Of a stretch of DNA of 64,000 bases, positions 35,160 through 43,857 are shown piece after piece; positions within the stretch are counted from its first letter, which is position 1; each line of letters begins with the position of its first letter. The stretch lies in assembly GCA_903839675.1 (NCBI GenBank), contig CAIMDB010000034.1:1-64000 (forward strand), in the 5' to 3' direction. This DNA comes from an uncultured Sphingomonadales bacterium. GTDB lineage: Bacteria > Pseudomonadota > Alphaproteobacteria > Sphingomonadales > Sphingomonadaceae. The translations under genes were made by a program, and so were the position numbers. The notes under the pieces are model-generated. The model was not told the origin of the DNA. It worked only from the letters and a program-made list of their open reading frames with translations, and searched no databases.

Positions 35160-35915
35160 ATGCTCAAACTCTACAGCTTCGGCCCCGGGGCCAATTCGTT
35201 GAAGCCCATGCTTGCCCTGTATGAGAAGGGCGTCGACTTCACGATCCACCGGCTCGATCCTAAAAAGTTTGAACATCACGAAGACTGGTTCAAGGCCATT
35301 AATCCGCGCGGTCAGGTGCCTGCGCTGGAACATGACGGCAAGATCATCACCGAATCGACCGTGATCTGCGAGTATCTTGAAGACGTGTTCCCGGATGCAA
35401 ATCCGCTTCGCCCAAAGGATCCGTTCGACGTTGCGCAAATGCGGATCTGGACAAAATGGGTCGATGAATATTTCTGCTGGTGCGTGTCCACCATCGGCTG
35501 GGAGCGGCATATTGGCCCGATGGCGCGCGCCTATTCCGACGAGGATTTCGAGGACTATGTCGCGCGCATTCCAGTGCCGGAGCAGCAGACCAAGTGGCGC
35601 AATGCCCGCAAGGGTTTTCCCAAGGACTTGTTGGAAGAGGAGCTCCGCAAGATCGGCGTTTCGGTAAAACGGCTTGAAGAACAACTCTCTAAGACGGAAT
35701 GGCTCATCGGCGATCAGTACACGCTGGCCGATGTGTGCAACTATGCCATTGCCGGCGGGATGCAGTTCGGGTTCCCGGAATTTGTGAACGCGAAGGATAC
35801 CCCGCATCTGCTCGCCTGGATTGAGAAGATCGCAGCACGTCCGGCAGCCCGCAAAATGTATGCTGAAGTTCCGTCGGAATTTGCCCGACCTCAGGCGGAC
35901 GCTGCCAAAGCCTAA
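35160..35915 (+). CDS. Glutathione S-transferase, LigF (beta-etherase)-like
   Basis: 251 residues. The N-terminal thioredoxin fold starts '[20 protein letters not shown]'; glutathione contacts are '[13 protein letters not shown]' and '[15 protein letters not shown]'. '[20 protein letters not shown]' and '[17 protein letters not shown]' are in the C-domain. To my memory of the family this is very close to LigF of Sphingobium SYK-6, the glutathione-dependent enzyme cleaving beta-aryl ether bonds of lignin dimers, over its full length. No other lig genes are adjacent, so the native substrate may differ. It is divergent from glcB and begins behind GGAGAGA. Confidence 0.85.
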   Translation: MLKLYSFGPGANSLKPMLALYEKGVDFTIHRLDPKKFEHHEDWFKAINPRGQVPALEHDGKIITESTVICEYLEDVFPDANPLRPKDPFDVAQMRIWTKWVDEYFCWCVSTIGWERHIGPMARAYSDEDFEDYVARIPVPEQQTKWRNARKGFPKDLLEEELRKIGVSVKRLEEQLSKTEWLIGDQYTLADVCNYAIAGGMQFGFPEFVNAKDTPHLLAWIEKIAARPAARKMYAEVPSEFARPQADAAKA

Positions 35916-35969
35916 ATCTGGCTGCCCTCTCCCCCTCGCCTTCCGGTCTGCCGCCCGCTATGAAGTGAT

Positions 35970-37178
35970 ATGACCGGATTGAAGGGTGAAGAACTGAACG
36001 CGCTGGAGCATGCAGGACATGCCCCCATGCTGGTGCAGGTGGAGCGCTGGGCCGCCGTCAACAGTGGCACGACCAATCTTGTTGGTCTGAAAACAGTGGC
36101 CGGGCTGCTGGCGGACGCGTTCTCGGGCCTCCCCGGTGACGTCACATTAATCGCGCCAGACCCTGTCGAAAGCGTCGACGCCAAGGGCATTGTCACTGAG
36201 GTTCAACGGGGAGATCATCTGAAGGTGTCCGTTCGCCCAGACGCGCCTGTCCGGGTTCTGCTCACAGGGCATATGGATACTGTCTTTGCAGCCGACCATC
36301 CGTTCCAGTCCTTGCGTTGGCGCGAAGATGGCGTTCTGAATGGCCCCGGCACCGCCGACATGAAGGGCGGCATCGCCGTCATCCTTGCGGCATTGTCTGC
36401 TTTGGAAACCACTCCGCAGGCGACGGCCATTGGCTATGACGTTTTAATCAATTCAGATGAGGAAACGGGAAGTCACGCCTCCGCGCGCCTGATTGCCGAA
36501 CTGGCACAGGGCAAGGTCGCCGCCCTTACATATGAGCCCGCTTTGCCCGACGGCACTCTCGCAGGCGCCCGACCGGGCAGTGGCAATTTCTCGATCATCA
36601 TTCACGGCAAGGCCGCCCATGCGGGCCGCAATCCTGAAGACGGCCGCAATGCGCTGGTCGCAGCAGCCGATCTGGCCGTGCGTCTCGCCGCCGCCAAAGC
36701 GCCCGGACTGAAGGTCAACCCGGCGCGCATTGATGGTGGCGGCCCGAACAATGTTGTGCCCGACCTCGCGATCCTGCGGGTCAATCTTAGACCAATGACG
36801 CGCGACGACATGACACTGGCAACGGATGTCATCCGCAACGCTGTTGCTGCGATCAAGCGGGACCATGACGTCTGCTGCCACGTCCATGGTGGCTTCAATC
36901 GACCGCCCAAGCCTATCGACGCGGCCGCCGAAAAGCTCTTTAACCTGGTTCGAGATTGCGGAAGCGAACTGGGTCTGGCAATCAACTGGCGTCCAACGGG
37001 GGGCGTGTGTGACGGCAACAATATCGCCGCATGCGGCATCCCTGTCGTCGACACCATGGGGCCGCGCGGCGGTGCCATCCATTCCGATGAGGAGTTTCTG
37101 ATCGTGGACAGCCTGTCCGAACGTGCCCGCCTTTCTGCCCTAACTTTGTTGCGCATCGCGCAAAGGGGCGGCCTGTGA
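35970..37178 (+). CDS. M20 family N-acyl amino acid hydrolase/carboxypeptidase, CPG2-like
   Basis: 402 residues. A dinuclear zinc hydrolase with the complete metal set of glutamate carboxypeptidase (CPG2) type: His101 and Asp103 ('TGHMDTVF'), Asp130 ('NGPGTADMKGG'), Glu164/Glu165 ('SDEETGS'), Glu189 ('TYEP') and His371 ('AIHSDEEF'). CPG2-type enzymes release C-terminal or N-acylated glutamate. It overlaps astA (GTGA) and is in one operon with astA-astB, whose pathway ends in N-succinylglutamate; it is a good candidate to replace AstE, which is not seen. Cytoplasmic: no signal peptide. Confidence 0.88.
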   Translation: MTGLKGEELNALEHAGHAPMLVQVERWAAVNSGTTNLVGLKTVAGLLADAFSGLPGDVTLIAPDPVESVDAKGIVTEVQRGDHLKVSVRPDAPVRVLLTGHMDTVFAADHPFQSLRWREDGVLNGPGTADMKGGIAVILAALSALETTPQATAIGYDVLINSDEETGSHASARLIAELAQGKVAALTYEPALPDGTLAGARPGSGNFSIIIHGKAAHAGRNPEDGRNALVAAADLAVRLAAAKAPGLKVNPARIDGGGPNNVVPDLAILRVNLRPMTRDDMTLATDVIRNAVAAIKRDHDVCCHVHGGFNRPPKPIDAAAEKLFNLVRDCGSELGLAINWRPTGGVCDGNNIAACGIPVVDTMGPRGGAIHSDEEFLIVDSLSERARLSALTLLRIAQRGGL

Positions 37179-38206
37179 GCATCATCATTCGCGCCGCGCA
37201 GACCGACGACGTCCAGCACCTTTATGAAATGGCCAAGCGCACGGGCGGTGGCTTCACAAACCTGCCGCCAGACCGCAAAGCACTGAGCACCAAGCTCGAA
37301 CGCGCCGCCGCTGCCTTTGCGCGGACAGACGATGTGATCGACGATGACCTTTTTGTGTTCGTCATGGAGAACACAGCCACCGGCGAAGTGCGTGGTACCT
37401 GCCAAATCTTCTCGCGCGTCGGTCAGAAATGGCCTTTCTACTCTTACCGGCTTGGCATGCTGACCCAACACAGCGTTGAGCTAGATAAGACCTTCCGCGC
37501 GGAAATGCTGACGCTGTCGACTGATCTGGAAGGCTGCACCGAAGTCGGCGGCCTGTTCCTCCATCCCGGAGAACGCTCAGGCGGCCTCGGCATGTTGATC
37601 GCGCGCAGCAGGTACCTCTTCATCCGCAATCACCGCGCCCGCTTTGGTGACAAGACACTGGCCGAGCTGCGCGGTGTCATCGATGAAGCCGGTGGATCGC
37701 CCTTTTGGGATGGCGTGGCAGGTCGCTTCTTCGGCATGAATTTCCAGCAGGCAGACCAATTCAACGCGGTGCACGGCAACCAGTTCATTGCCGATCTGAT
37801 GCCCAAGCATCCTGTCTACACAGCGATGCTCCCCGAAAGCGCCCGCGCCGTCATCGGCCTGCCGCACCCCTCCGGACGTGCCGCGATGCGGATGCTGGAG
37901 AATGAAGGGTTTCATTGGGAAAACTATATCGACATTTTCGATGGCGGCCCGACCATGACCGTGCGGACCGATCAGATCCGCAGCATCAAGGAAGCGGTGG
38001 AGTCGAAGATCGTCGCAATCGACACAACCTTGGGCGAACATAAGGCGGGCGAAAAGGACTTGGTCGCCTTCGGCAAACTGGGCGCGTTTCGCGCGGCTTA
38101 TGGCTGGCTGGAGCCTCGTGAGGGAGGCATCGCCATCGACCCAGAGGCAGCACAACTTCTGGGCGTCGGTGAAGGCGATCTCATCACCCATATCTCGCGG
38201 TTCTAA
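37175..38206 (+). CDS. astA: Arginine N-succinyltransferase
   Basis: 343 residues, normal length. First enzyme of the AST pathway: transfers succinyl from succinyl-CoA to arginine. The GNAT-like fold starts 'IIRAAQTDDVQHLYEMAKRT' (in part 'IRAAQTDDVQHLYEMA'), and the family signatures 'GLFLHPGERSGGLGMLIARS', 'FWDGVAGRFFGMNFQQAD' and 'DIFDGGPTMTVRTDQIR' are clear. GTG start overlapping the M20 gene stop; three bases separate it from astB. Confidence 0.95.
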   Translation: MSIIIRAAQTDDVQHLYEMAKRTGGGFTNLPPDRKALSTKLERAAAAFARTDDVIDDDLFVFVMENTATGEVRGTCQIFSRVGQKWPFYSYRLGMLTQHSVELDKTFRAEMLTLSTDLEGCTEVGGLFLHPGERSGGLGMLIARSRYLFIRNHRARFGDKTLAELRGVIDEAGGSPFWDGVAGRFFGMNFQQADQFNAVHGNQFIADLMPKHPVYTAMLPESARAVIGLPHPSGRAAMRMLENEGFHWENYIDIFDGGPTMTVRTDQIRSIKEAVESKIVAIDTTLGEHKAGEKDLVAFGKLGAFRAAYGWLEPREGGIAIDPEAAQLLGVGEGDLITHISRF

Positions 38207-38209
38207 CCT

Positions 38210-39457
38210 ATGCTGACGGAGATCAATTTCGACGGCATTATTGGCCCGAGCCACAATTATGCGGGCCTAAGCCTCGGCAATTTGGCGTCGGCCAAGAATG
38301 CGGGCGGGACATCTCAGCCGCGCGCGGCTGCGCTCCAAGGTGTTGAAAAGATGCGTGCAAACCTGCGGCTTGGCCTCCACCAGGGCTTTTTCATGCCTCA
38401 GAACCGCCCAGACGCGGCTTGGCTCGCGCAGCTTGGCACGCGGGTAGAGGACGCCGACGAACGCCTATTGGCCAATGCCCTGTCAGCCTCATCGATGTGG
38501 GCGGCGAATGCGGCGACCGTCTCCCCAGCGCCCGACACGCGAGACGGCAAATGCCATTTGAGCGTCGCCAATCTCGTAACAATGCCGCACCGCAGCCATG
38601 AATGGCAAGGCACTCTTGCCCAACTGAAACTGGCCTTCGCGCATCCCGCCTTTGCCGTGCATGGCCCGGTCCCAGCTCCTTTTGGAGATGAGGGCGCAGC
38701 CAACCATATGCGGCTGTGCGCGACACACGGTGCGGCAGGCGTGGAAGTTTTTGTCTATGGCGTCACCGGAGGCCCCTTCCCCGCGCGGCAACATATTGAG
38801 GCGTCCCGTGCCGTCGCGCGCCTCCATGGCGTCAACAGCGCGTTGTTCGTCCAGCAGTCAGAAGAAGCGATCGCCGCCGGCGCGTTCCACAATGATGTGG
38901 TGGCAGTTGCGAATGAGCGGGTCCTGTTCACGCATGAACACGCCTTTGCCGACAAAGACGCGTTCTATTCAGATTTACGCGCCGCCTTGCCGGAGGTTGA
39001 AATTGTCGAAGTCCCGGCCAACCGCGTGTCACTCGCCGATGCCATCCAGAGCTATCTCTTCAACGCGCAACTCGTGACGCTGCCCGATGGGGGCATGGCG
39101 CTGATCCTGCCTACCGAAGCGCGGGACAACACCGCCGTGTGGACTTGGCTGCAGGAATTGATCGTCGGCAACGGACCCATCCGGCAACTTGTTCCTGTCG
39201 ACGTTCGCCAATCCATGGCAAATGGTGGCGGACCCGCTTGTCTGCGCTTGCGCGTTGTGTGTGAAGCGGCCGAGGTTGATCAACGTTTTCTGGCGGATGA
39301 GGCTAAACTTGATGCCATCGCCGACGTCATAACCAAATGTTGGCCCGAAGCGATTGATCCCACTGAACTTCGCTCGCCATCCTTATGGGCGGACATCCGG
39401 CGCGCGCGCGCCGCCCTCCTCACAAAGCTGTCGCTCGACGCGCTTTTGTCGGATTAA
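38210..39457 (+). CDS. astB: N-succinylarginine dihydrolase
   Basis: 415 residues. Second AST enzyme: hydrolyses N2-succinylarginine to N2-succinylornithine, two ammonia and CO2. 'NFDGIIGPSHNYAGLSLGN' begins the pentein fold; 'ANAATVSPAPDT', 'FGDEGAANHMRLC', 'NDVVAVANERVLFTHEHAF' and 'QSMANGGGPACLRLRVV' (with the catalytic Cys and His) match the family. astC and astD, needed to go on to succinylglutamate, are not in the window. Confidence 0.95.
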   Translation: MLTEINFDGIIGPSHNYAGLSLGNLASAKNAGGTSQPRAAALQGVEKMRANLRLGLHQGFFMPQNRPDAAWLAQLGTRVEDADERLLANALSASSMWAANAATVSPAPDTRDGKCHLSVANLVTMPHRSHEWQGTLAQLKLAFAHPAFAVHGPVPAPFGDEGAANHMRLCATHGAAGVEVFVYGVTGGPFPARQHIEASRAVARLHGVNSALFVQQSEEAIAAGAFHNDVVAVANERVLFTHEHAFADKDAFYSDLRAALPEVEIVEVPANRVSLADAIQSYLFNAQLVTLPDGGMALILPTEARDNTAVWTWLQELIVGNGPIRQLVPVDVRQSMANGGGPACLRLRVVCEAAEVDQRFLADEAKLDAIADVITKCWPEAIDPTELRSPSLWADIRRARAALLTKLSLDALLSD

Positions 39458-39532
39458 CTTACACTTTACCACATCTGTTCATCTGAAATGACGCAAATGC
39501 AAGGTTGGCCCGGCAATTGCAGTGACACCTTC

Positions 39533-39748
39533 ATGTTGAGCCTGATCAAACGACCATTCATTATCCGCACTCGTTTCGAAGCGTTGTTCATCATCTACGC
39601 CCTTGCGCTGGGCGCAGCAGAACGGGGTAAAGAATATGTCCATGAGTTCCCCGGCAGGATCGGTTGGATCATGTTTGGGGCGTGCCTTCTGGCCGTCCTG
39701 ATGGCAGGTGCCAAGATCTTTGACGCGATCACCGCCCAACAGGATTGA
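39533..39748 (+). CDS. Small membrane protein, unknown function
   Basis: 71 residues from the ATG at 39533, or 86 from an in-frame ATG at 39488; neither has a convincing ribosome site. Two hydrophobic segments ('ALFIIYALALGAAERG' and 'IMFGACLLAVLMAGAKIF') predict a two-pass inner membrane protein with a short basic N-terminus ('LIKRPFIIRTRFE'). This looks like a small conserved protein of sphingomonads, function unknown. It lies between astB and mazG on the same strand. Confidence 0.6.
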   Translation: MLSLIKRPFIIRTRFEALFIIYALALGAAERGKEYVHEFPGRIGWIMFGACLLAVLMAGAKIFDAITAQQD

Positions 39749-39802
39749 CCCGAGAAGCTCAATCCGTCACCCGACAGGCTACCTCATGAAAAGGTCGCCC
39801 AA

Positions 39803-40555
39803 GTGTCTGCAACTGATCAACGTTCCATCGACCAGCTTTTGGAGATCATGGCGCAGCTGCGGCATCCCGAGAAGGGCTGCCCGTGGGATGTGGAACAGAG
39901 TTTTGCGACCATTGCCCCCTACACCATTGAAGAGGCCTATGAGGTTGCGGACGCAATTGAGCGTAATGATCTGGCCGCGCTGAAGGATGAACTGGGCGAT
40001 CTTCTATTTCAGGTCGTGTTCCATGCCCGAATGGCGGAGGAAGCTGGTCATTTCGGCTTTGACGACGTCGCCACTGCCATTTCCGAAAAGATGCTGCGAC
40101 GCCACCCGCACGTGTTTGGAGATGCGGAGAAACCCGACTGGGAAGGCATCAAGGCGCTGGAGCGCGAAGGTAATGCCGATGCCAGCGCGCTTGGCGGAGT
40201 TGCTCTCGGGCTCCCTGCATTGTTGCGCGCCGAAAAAATCCAGAAACGGGCTGCACGGACCGGCTTTGACTGGCCGGATGCCGAAGGTGCCAAAGCCAAG
40301 ATCTTTGAGGAGATTGCTGAGGTTGAGGCGGCAGCGGATCAGGATGCGCGCGAAGATGAAATTGGCGACTTGCTCTTCGCCGTCGTCAACTGGGCGCGCA
40401 AGATCGACATCGACCCCGAAGCCGCGCTGCGCCGTGCCACCGCAAAATTTGATCGCCGCTTTCGCGCCATGGAAAGCATGGCAGGAGACGCCTTTTCAGG
40501 GCTTGATCTCGAAGCGATGGAAGCCCTGTGGCAAGAGGCAAAGCGAGCCGACTAA
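39803..40555 (+). CDS. mazG: Nucleoside triphosphate pyrophosphohydrolase MazG
   Basis: 250 residues with two MazG domains, as in E. coli. It hydrolyses NTPs and dNTPs to monophosphate and PPi; house-cleaning or alarmone control. Domain 1: 'GCPWDVEQSFATIAPYTIEE' and 'DELGDLLFQVVFHA' (EExxE-12-28-ExxD metal helix). Domain 2: 'IFEEIAEVEAA' and 'DEIGDLLFAVVNWARK'. GTG start. It converges on hflX and the two stop codons overlap by 4 nt. Confidence 0.94.
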   Translation: MSATDQRSIDQLLEIMAQLRHPEKGCPWDVEQSFATIAPYTIEEAYEVADAIERNDLAALKDELGDLLFQVVFHARMAEEAGHFGFDDVATAISEKMLRRHPHVFGDAEKPDWEGIKALEREGNADASALGGVALGLPALLRAEKIQKRAARTGFDWPDAEGAKAKIFEEIAEVEAAADQDAREDEIGDLLFAVVNWARKIDIDPEAALRRATAKFDRRFRAMESMAGDAFSGLDLEAMEALWQEAKRAD

Positions 40556-41850
40556 GCGCGGCGCGATTCAAACCGACCAAAATCCTCGTCAGACATGCGC
40601 ACGCTGACCGTCACCTGATCGTCACTCACCAGTTGGTCGAGAACCCGGCCATGCGCGTGGACCCAGGCGAGCCGGGCGCCATCACTTGTCCCCAAGATGA
40701 TGGTGCGCAGGCGATGAGAGGTCGTGAGATGCCGCGCGCACAATTCCTCAATTTCTGAGAGGCCCGCCCCAGTTAGCGCCGAGGCGAGAACCACATTTTC
40801 GCGACGGAGCGCTTCTTGCTGATGGAAAGCGAGCGCCTCTGCGTCCAACCGGTCAATCTTGTTCCAGACCTCAATCATGGGCGAGGCCCCTTCCCCAAGC
40901 ACACCAATGTCGGTCAGAACAGCTTCCACATCCGCTGATTGCGCATCGCTATCCGGATGCGAAATGTCGCGGACATGGACGATCAGGTCGGCGGCGTTGA
41001 CCTCTTCCAGTGTCGCCCGGAACGCTGCCACCAACTGGGTCGGCAGATCGGAAACAAATCCCACCGTGTCCGAAAGAATGGCCTTGTCGACGCCCGGTAA
41101 GGATATCTGGCGCATCGTCGGGTCCAGCGTGGCGAACAGCAAGTCTTCCGCCATCACTGTCGCGCCGGTCATCCGGTTGAACAGCGTCGATTTTCCAGCA
41201 TTGGTATAGCCGACCAAAGCGATGACAGGCCATGGTGCCTTTTTACGGCGATCGCGGTGCAGACCGCGCGTGCGGCGCACTTGTTCTAGTTCCCGACGCA
41301 GCTTGGCCATCCGGTCGCGGATGAGTCTGCGGTCCGCCTCTATCTGCGTTTCACCGGGGCCACCCAAAAAGCCAAAGCCACCGCGCTGACGCTCAAGGTG
41401 GGTCCAACTGCGGACGAGGCGACCGGCCTGATAATCAAGATGCGCCAGTTCAACCTGCAAACGGCCTTCTGCCGTGGCCGCCCGTTCCCCGAAAATTTCG
41501 AGGATAAGGCCCGTGCGATCAATGACCTTGACCTTGAGCTCTCGTTCAAGGTTGCGCTGCTGGACTGGGGTCAGCGCGCCGTCGATGATGACAAGATCCG
41601 CCTCAACGGCCGCCGCACGGGCGGCAATGTCCTGAACTTGCCCAGCCCCAAAGAGAGTCGCAGGCCGGGCTGCGCGAATTTTGAAACTCGCACGGCCAGC
41701 AATGTTGAGGCCAATCGCCTCGGCCAGACCAGACGCCTCATCCAACCGCGATTCCGGATCGCGGCTGCTAAGGCCTATTTCGGGATAGACAACGATGGCC
41801 TTGGCACCGCGCGCAAAGCCATCGTCTTCCTGTCGATTAAAAACGCTCAA
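40552..41850 (-). CDS. hflX: Ribosome-associated GTPase HflX
   Basis: 432 residues. HflX splits stalled or heat-damaged 70S ribosomes. The N-terminal HflX domain holds '[12 protein letters not shown]', and the glycine-rich '[18 protein letters not shown]'; the G domain has G1 '[12 protein letters not shown]', G3 '[10 protein letters not shown]' and G4 'NKID'. The start overlaps the end of hfq by 4 nt, so the two are one transcript as in most proteobacteria. Confidence 0.96.
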   Translation of the reverse strand: MSVFNRQEDDGFARGAKAIVVYPEIGLSSRDPESRLDEASGLAEAIGLNIAGRASFKIRAARPATLFGAGQVQDIAARAAAVEADLVIIDGALTPVQQRNLERELKVKVIDRTGLILEIFGERAATAEGRLQVELAHLDYQAGRLVRSWTHLERQRGGFGFLGGPGETQIEADRRLIRDRMAKLRRELEQVRRTRGLHRDRRKKAPWPVIALVGYTNAGKSTLFNRMTGATVMAEDLLFATLDPTMRQISLPGVDKAILSDTVGFVSDLPTQLVAAFRATLEEVNAADLIVHVRDISHPDSDAQSADVEAVLTDIGVLGEGASPMIEVWNKIDRLDAEALAFHQQEALRRENVVLASALTGAGLSEIEELCARHLTTSHRLRTIILGTSDGARLAWVHAHGRVLDQLVSDDQVTVSVRMSDEDFGRFESRRA

Positions 41851-42329
41851 TCGCTGGCTTCTTCTTCCTCGGCGAGGTTCAGCGGATGGGCCGGCTGCAC
41901 CGTCGAGATGGCGTGCTTATAGACCAGCTGCGCCATGGAATCGCGCTGCAACAAAAGGCAGAAAAGGTCGAACGTCGCGACTTCCCCCTGCAACATGACT
42001 CCATTGACGAGGAACATAGTGACGGGCGTCTGCGTCCGCTCGGTCGCGCCAAGGAACACGTCCTGCAACGACTTCTGGCGCTTTCCATCACCAATGGCTT
42101 CACGCATCGCCGGGATATCGATCGGCTGACCGGGCATGATTGTGGAAATGGCGTGCTTGTAAATCAGCTGCGACTGACCATCGCGCCGCAACAGGACCGA
42201 AAAATTGTCGAACCAGGTGATGATGCCCTGAAGCTTGACGCCTTTGACGAGAAACATCGTCACGGGCACCTTGGCCTTCCGTACCGTATTAAGGAAAATA
42301 TCTTGGAGGTTGTTGGTCTTGTCAGCCAC
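41847..42329 (-). CDS. hfq: RNA chaperone Hfq with two Sm domains in one chain
   Basis: 160 residues, about twice the usual 65-100. Domain 1 is residues 6-70 ('NLQDIFLN', '[10 protein letters not shown]', 'YKHAIST' 57-63); domain 2 is 86-150 ('SLQDVFLG', '[10 protein letters not shown]', 'YKHAIST' 137-143); the period is exactly 80 residues. A 15-residue linker and an acidic tail (EEEEASD) complete it. Proximal-face residues (Gln of LQD, Tyr-Lys-His) are kept in both. On the distal face the Lys equivalent to E. coli Lys31 is present in domain 1 but Met112 in domain 2. Three chains would build one pseudo-hexamer. GTG start with AAAGGA; followed by hflX with a 4-nt overlap. Confidence 0.96.
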   Translation of the reverse strand: MADKTNNLQDIFLNTVRKAKVPVTMFLVKGVKLQGIITWFDNFSVLLRRDGQSQLIYKHAISTIMPGQPIDIPAMREAIGDGKRQKSLQDVFLGATERTQTPVTMFLVNGVMLQGEVATFDLFCLLLQRDSMAQLVYKHAISTVQPAHPLNLAEEEEASD

Positions 42330-42465
42330 TGTTCATTCCTTTTCTATAATTGGCGGGTCATTATTCCCGCGATTGCGCCTGTTTCAGGCGTCTGTCGCTA
42401 TTCCCTAAAAAATCCGGGAACATCGTCTTTATACAGTCAGCAGGCCGTAGGGTCCACCGCGCTGT

Positions 42466-43854
42466 TTAGTCTTCAGAGGATTCCCGGTCATCCACCATGC
42501 CCAGTATCTTAAGTTTACGGTGCAAGGCAGACCGCTCCATCCCGATAAAATGGGCAGTGCGGGAAATGTTCCCTGAAAACCGTCGTATCTGCACCCGCAG
42601 ATACTCTCGTTCAAAGGCTTCACGCGCTTCCCGCAAAGGGGCCCCCATAATCGCCGATGTCGGGCCGCTCCCTTGGGTGCTGGCGGGGTCGTTGATAATC
42701 TCAGACGGCAGCATATCCACATCAATGCGCGACATACGGTCACCGGGCGCGAGAATGATCGTCCGTTCCATGATGTTGCGCAACTGACGGACATTACCCG
42801 GCCAGTCATAGGTTTGGAGCGCCGCCATCGCATCTGCCGCTACATCAGGCGTCGGCACCCGTCGGTCGGCAGAATAACGCGCGATGAAATGCTCGACCAG
42901 CGATGGAATGTCTTCCCGGCGCTCCGACAGAGACGGAATAAACACCGGCACAACATTCAGGCGGTAATAAAAGTCTTCCCTGAACCGGCCCGCATCAATT
43001 TCATCGGTCAACGTCCGCGCGCTGGAAGAAAGAACGCGCACGTCGACCTTTACCAGCCGCTGGCCGCCCACACGTGTGAAGCTCTGATCAGTCAGGACGC
43101 GCAGGATTTTGCCCTGCGTCGTCATCGGCATATCGGCGATTTCATCGAGAAAGAGCGTCCCGCCATGCGCCCGTTCAAGCAATCCCGGAGTGCTTGAGCC
43201 GTCGGGGCGTTCAGACCCAAAGAGCTCTTCTTCCACCCGCTCTGGCGTCATGCGCGCGGCGCTGACGACAACGAACGGCGCATTGACCCTTGGGCTCCAG
43301 CTGTGGAGCATCCGCGCGGCAACCTCTTTGCCGACGCCTGCGGGTCCACTGATGAGCACGCGGCTGCCCGTCGGTGCAACCCGCTTCAAGGTGGCCCGCA
43401 CGTGATTGATCGCGCTGGACGTGCCGCTGAGCTGCTCATCAAGGCCATATTGCGCCTTCAGCGTCTCATTCTCGGCGCGCAGCAGTTCCGTTTCAGTGGC
43501 ACGCGTCACGAGTAGGAGCAGACGCTGCGCCTCAAATGGCTTTTCGATGAAATCAGACGCGCCGCGCCGAATGGCGGTGACGGCGGTATCCAAATTGCCA
43601 TGGCCGGAGATCACAAGAACCGGCTGGCTCGGATCGCGGCGTTTGATTTCATCAAGCAGATCCAACCCGTCGAGGCGCGATCCCTTCAGGAACACATCAA
43701 GGAGCACGAGGGAGGGACGACGATCGGCAATGGCCGCAAGCGCCGCATCGCTATCCGCCGCGGTTCGCGCCGTATAGCCTTCATCCTCCAGAACGCCGGC
43801 GACCAGATCACGGATGTCTGCCTCATCATCGACGACCAAAATGTCGAGTGCCAT
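42466..43854 (-). CDS. ntrX: Response regulator NtrX
   Basis: 462 residues: receiver (phosphorylated Asp about 53, 'LVLLDVFLKG'), AAA+ domain (Walker A 'ISGPAGVGKEVAARML', Walker B '[12 protein letters not shown]') and C-terminal Fis-type HTH ('NISRTAHFIGMERSALHRKL'). The loop that carries GAFTGA in sigma54 activators is replaced by 'GSERPDGSSTPGLLERAHG'; without it contact with sigma54 is not expected, and NtrX would act as an ordinary activator or repressor, as reported for other alphaproteobacteria. Partner of NtrY, 3 bp upstream; controls nitrogen and redox or envelope responses. Confidence 0.94.
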   Translation of the reverse strand: MALDILVVDDEADIRDLVAGVLEDEGYTARTAADSDAALAAIADRRPSLVLLDVFLKGSRLDGLDLLDEIKRRDPSQPVLVISGHGNLDTAVTAIRRGASDFIEKPFEAQRLLLLVTRATETELLRAENETLKAQYGLDEQLSGTSSAINHVRATLKRVAPTGSRVLISGPAGVGKEVAARMLHSWSPRVNAPFVVVSAARMTPERVEEELFGSERPDGSSTPGLLERAHGGTLFLDEIADMPMTTQGKILRVLTDQSFTRVGGQRLVKVDVRVLSSSARTLTDEIDAGRFREDFYYRLNVVPVFIPSLSERREDIPSLVEHFIARYSADRRVPTPDVAADAMAALQTYDWPGNVRQLRNIMERTIILAPGDRMSRIDVDMLPSEIINDPASTQGSGPTSAIMGAPLREAREAFEREYLRVQIRRFSGNISRTAHFIGMERSALHRKLKILGMVDDRESSED

Positions 43855-43857
43855 GGC

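Noticed and set aside
42376-42390. CGCCTG-TTT-CAGGCG hairpin between ntrX and hfq, considered as a terminator
   Set aside because: No U-tract follows on either strand; with a 6-bp stem and 3-nt loop it could be chance or part of the hfq promoter region.
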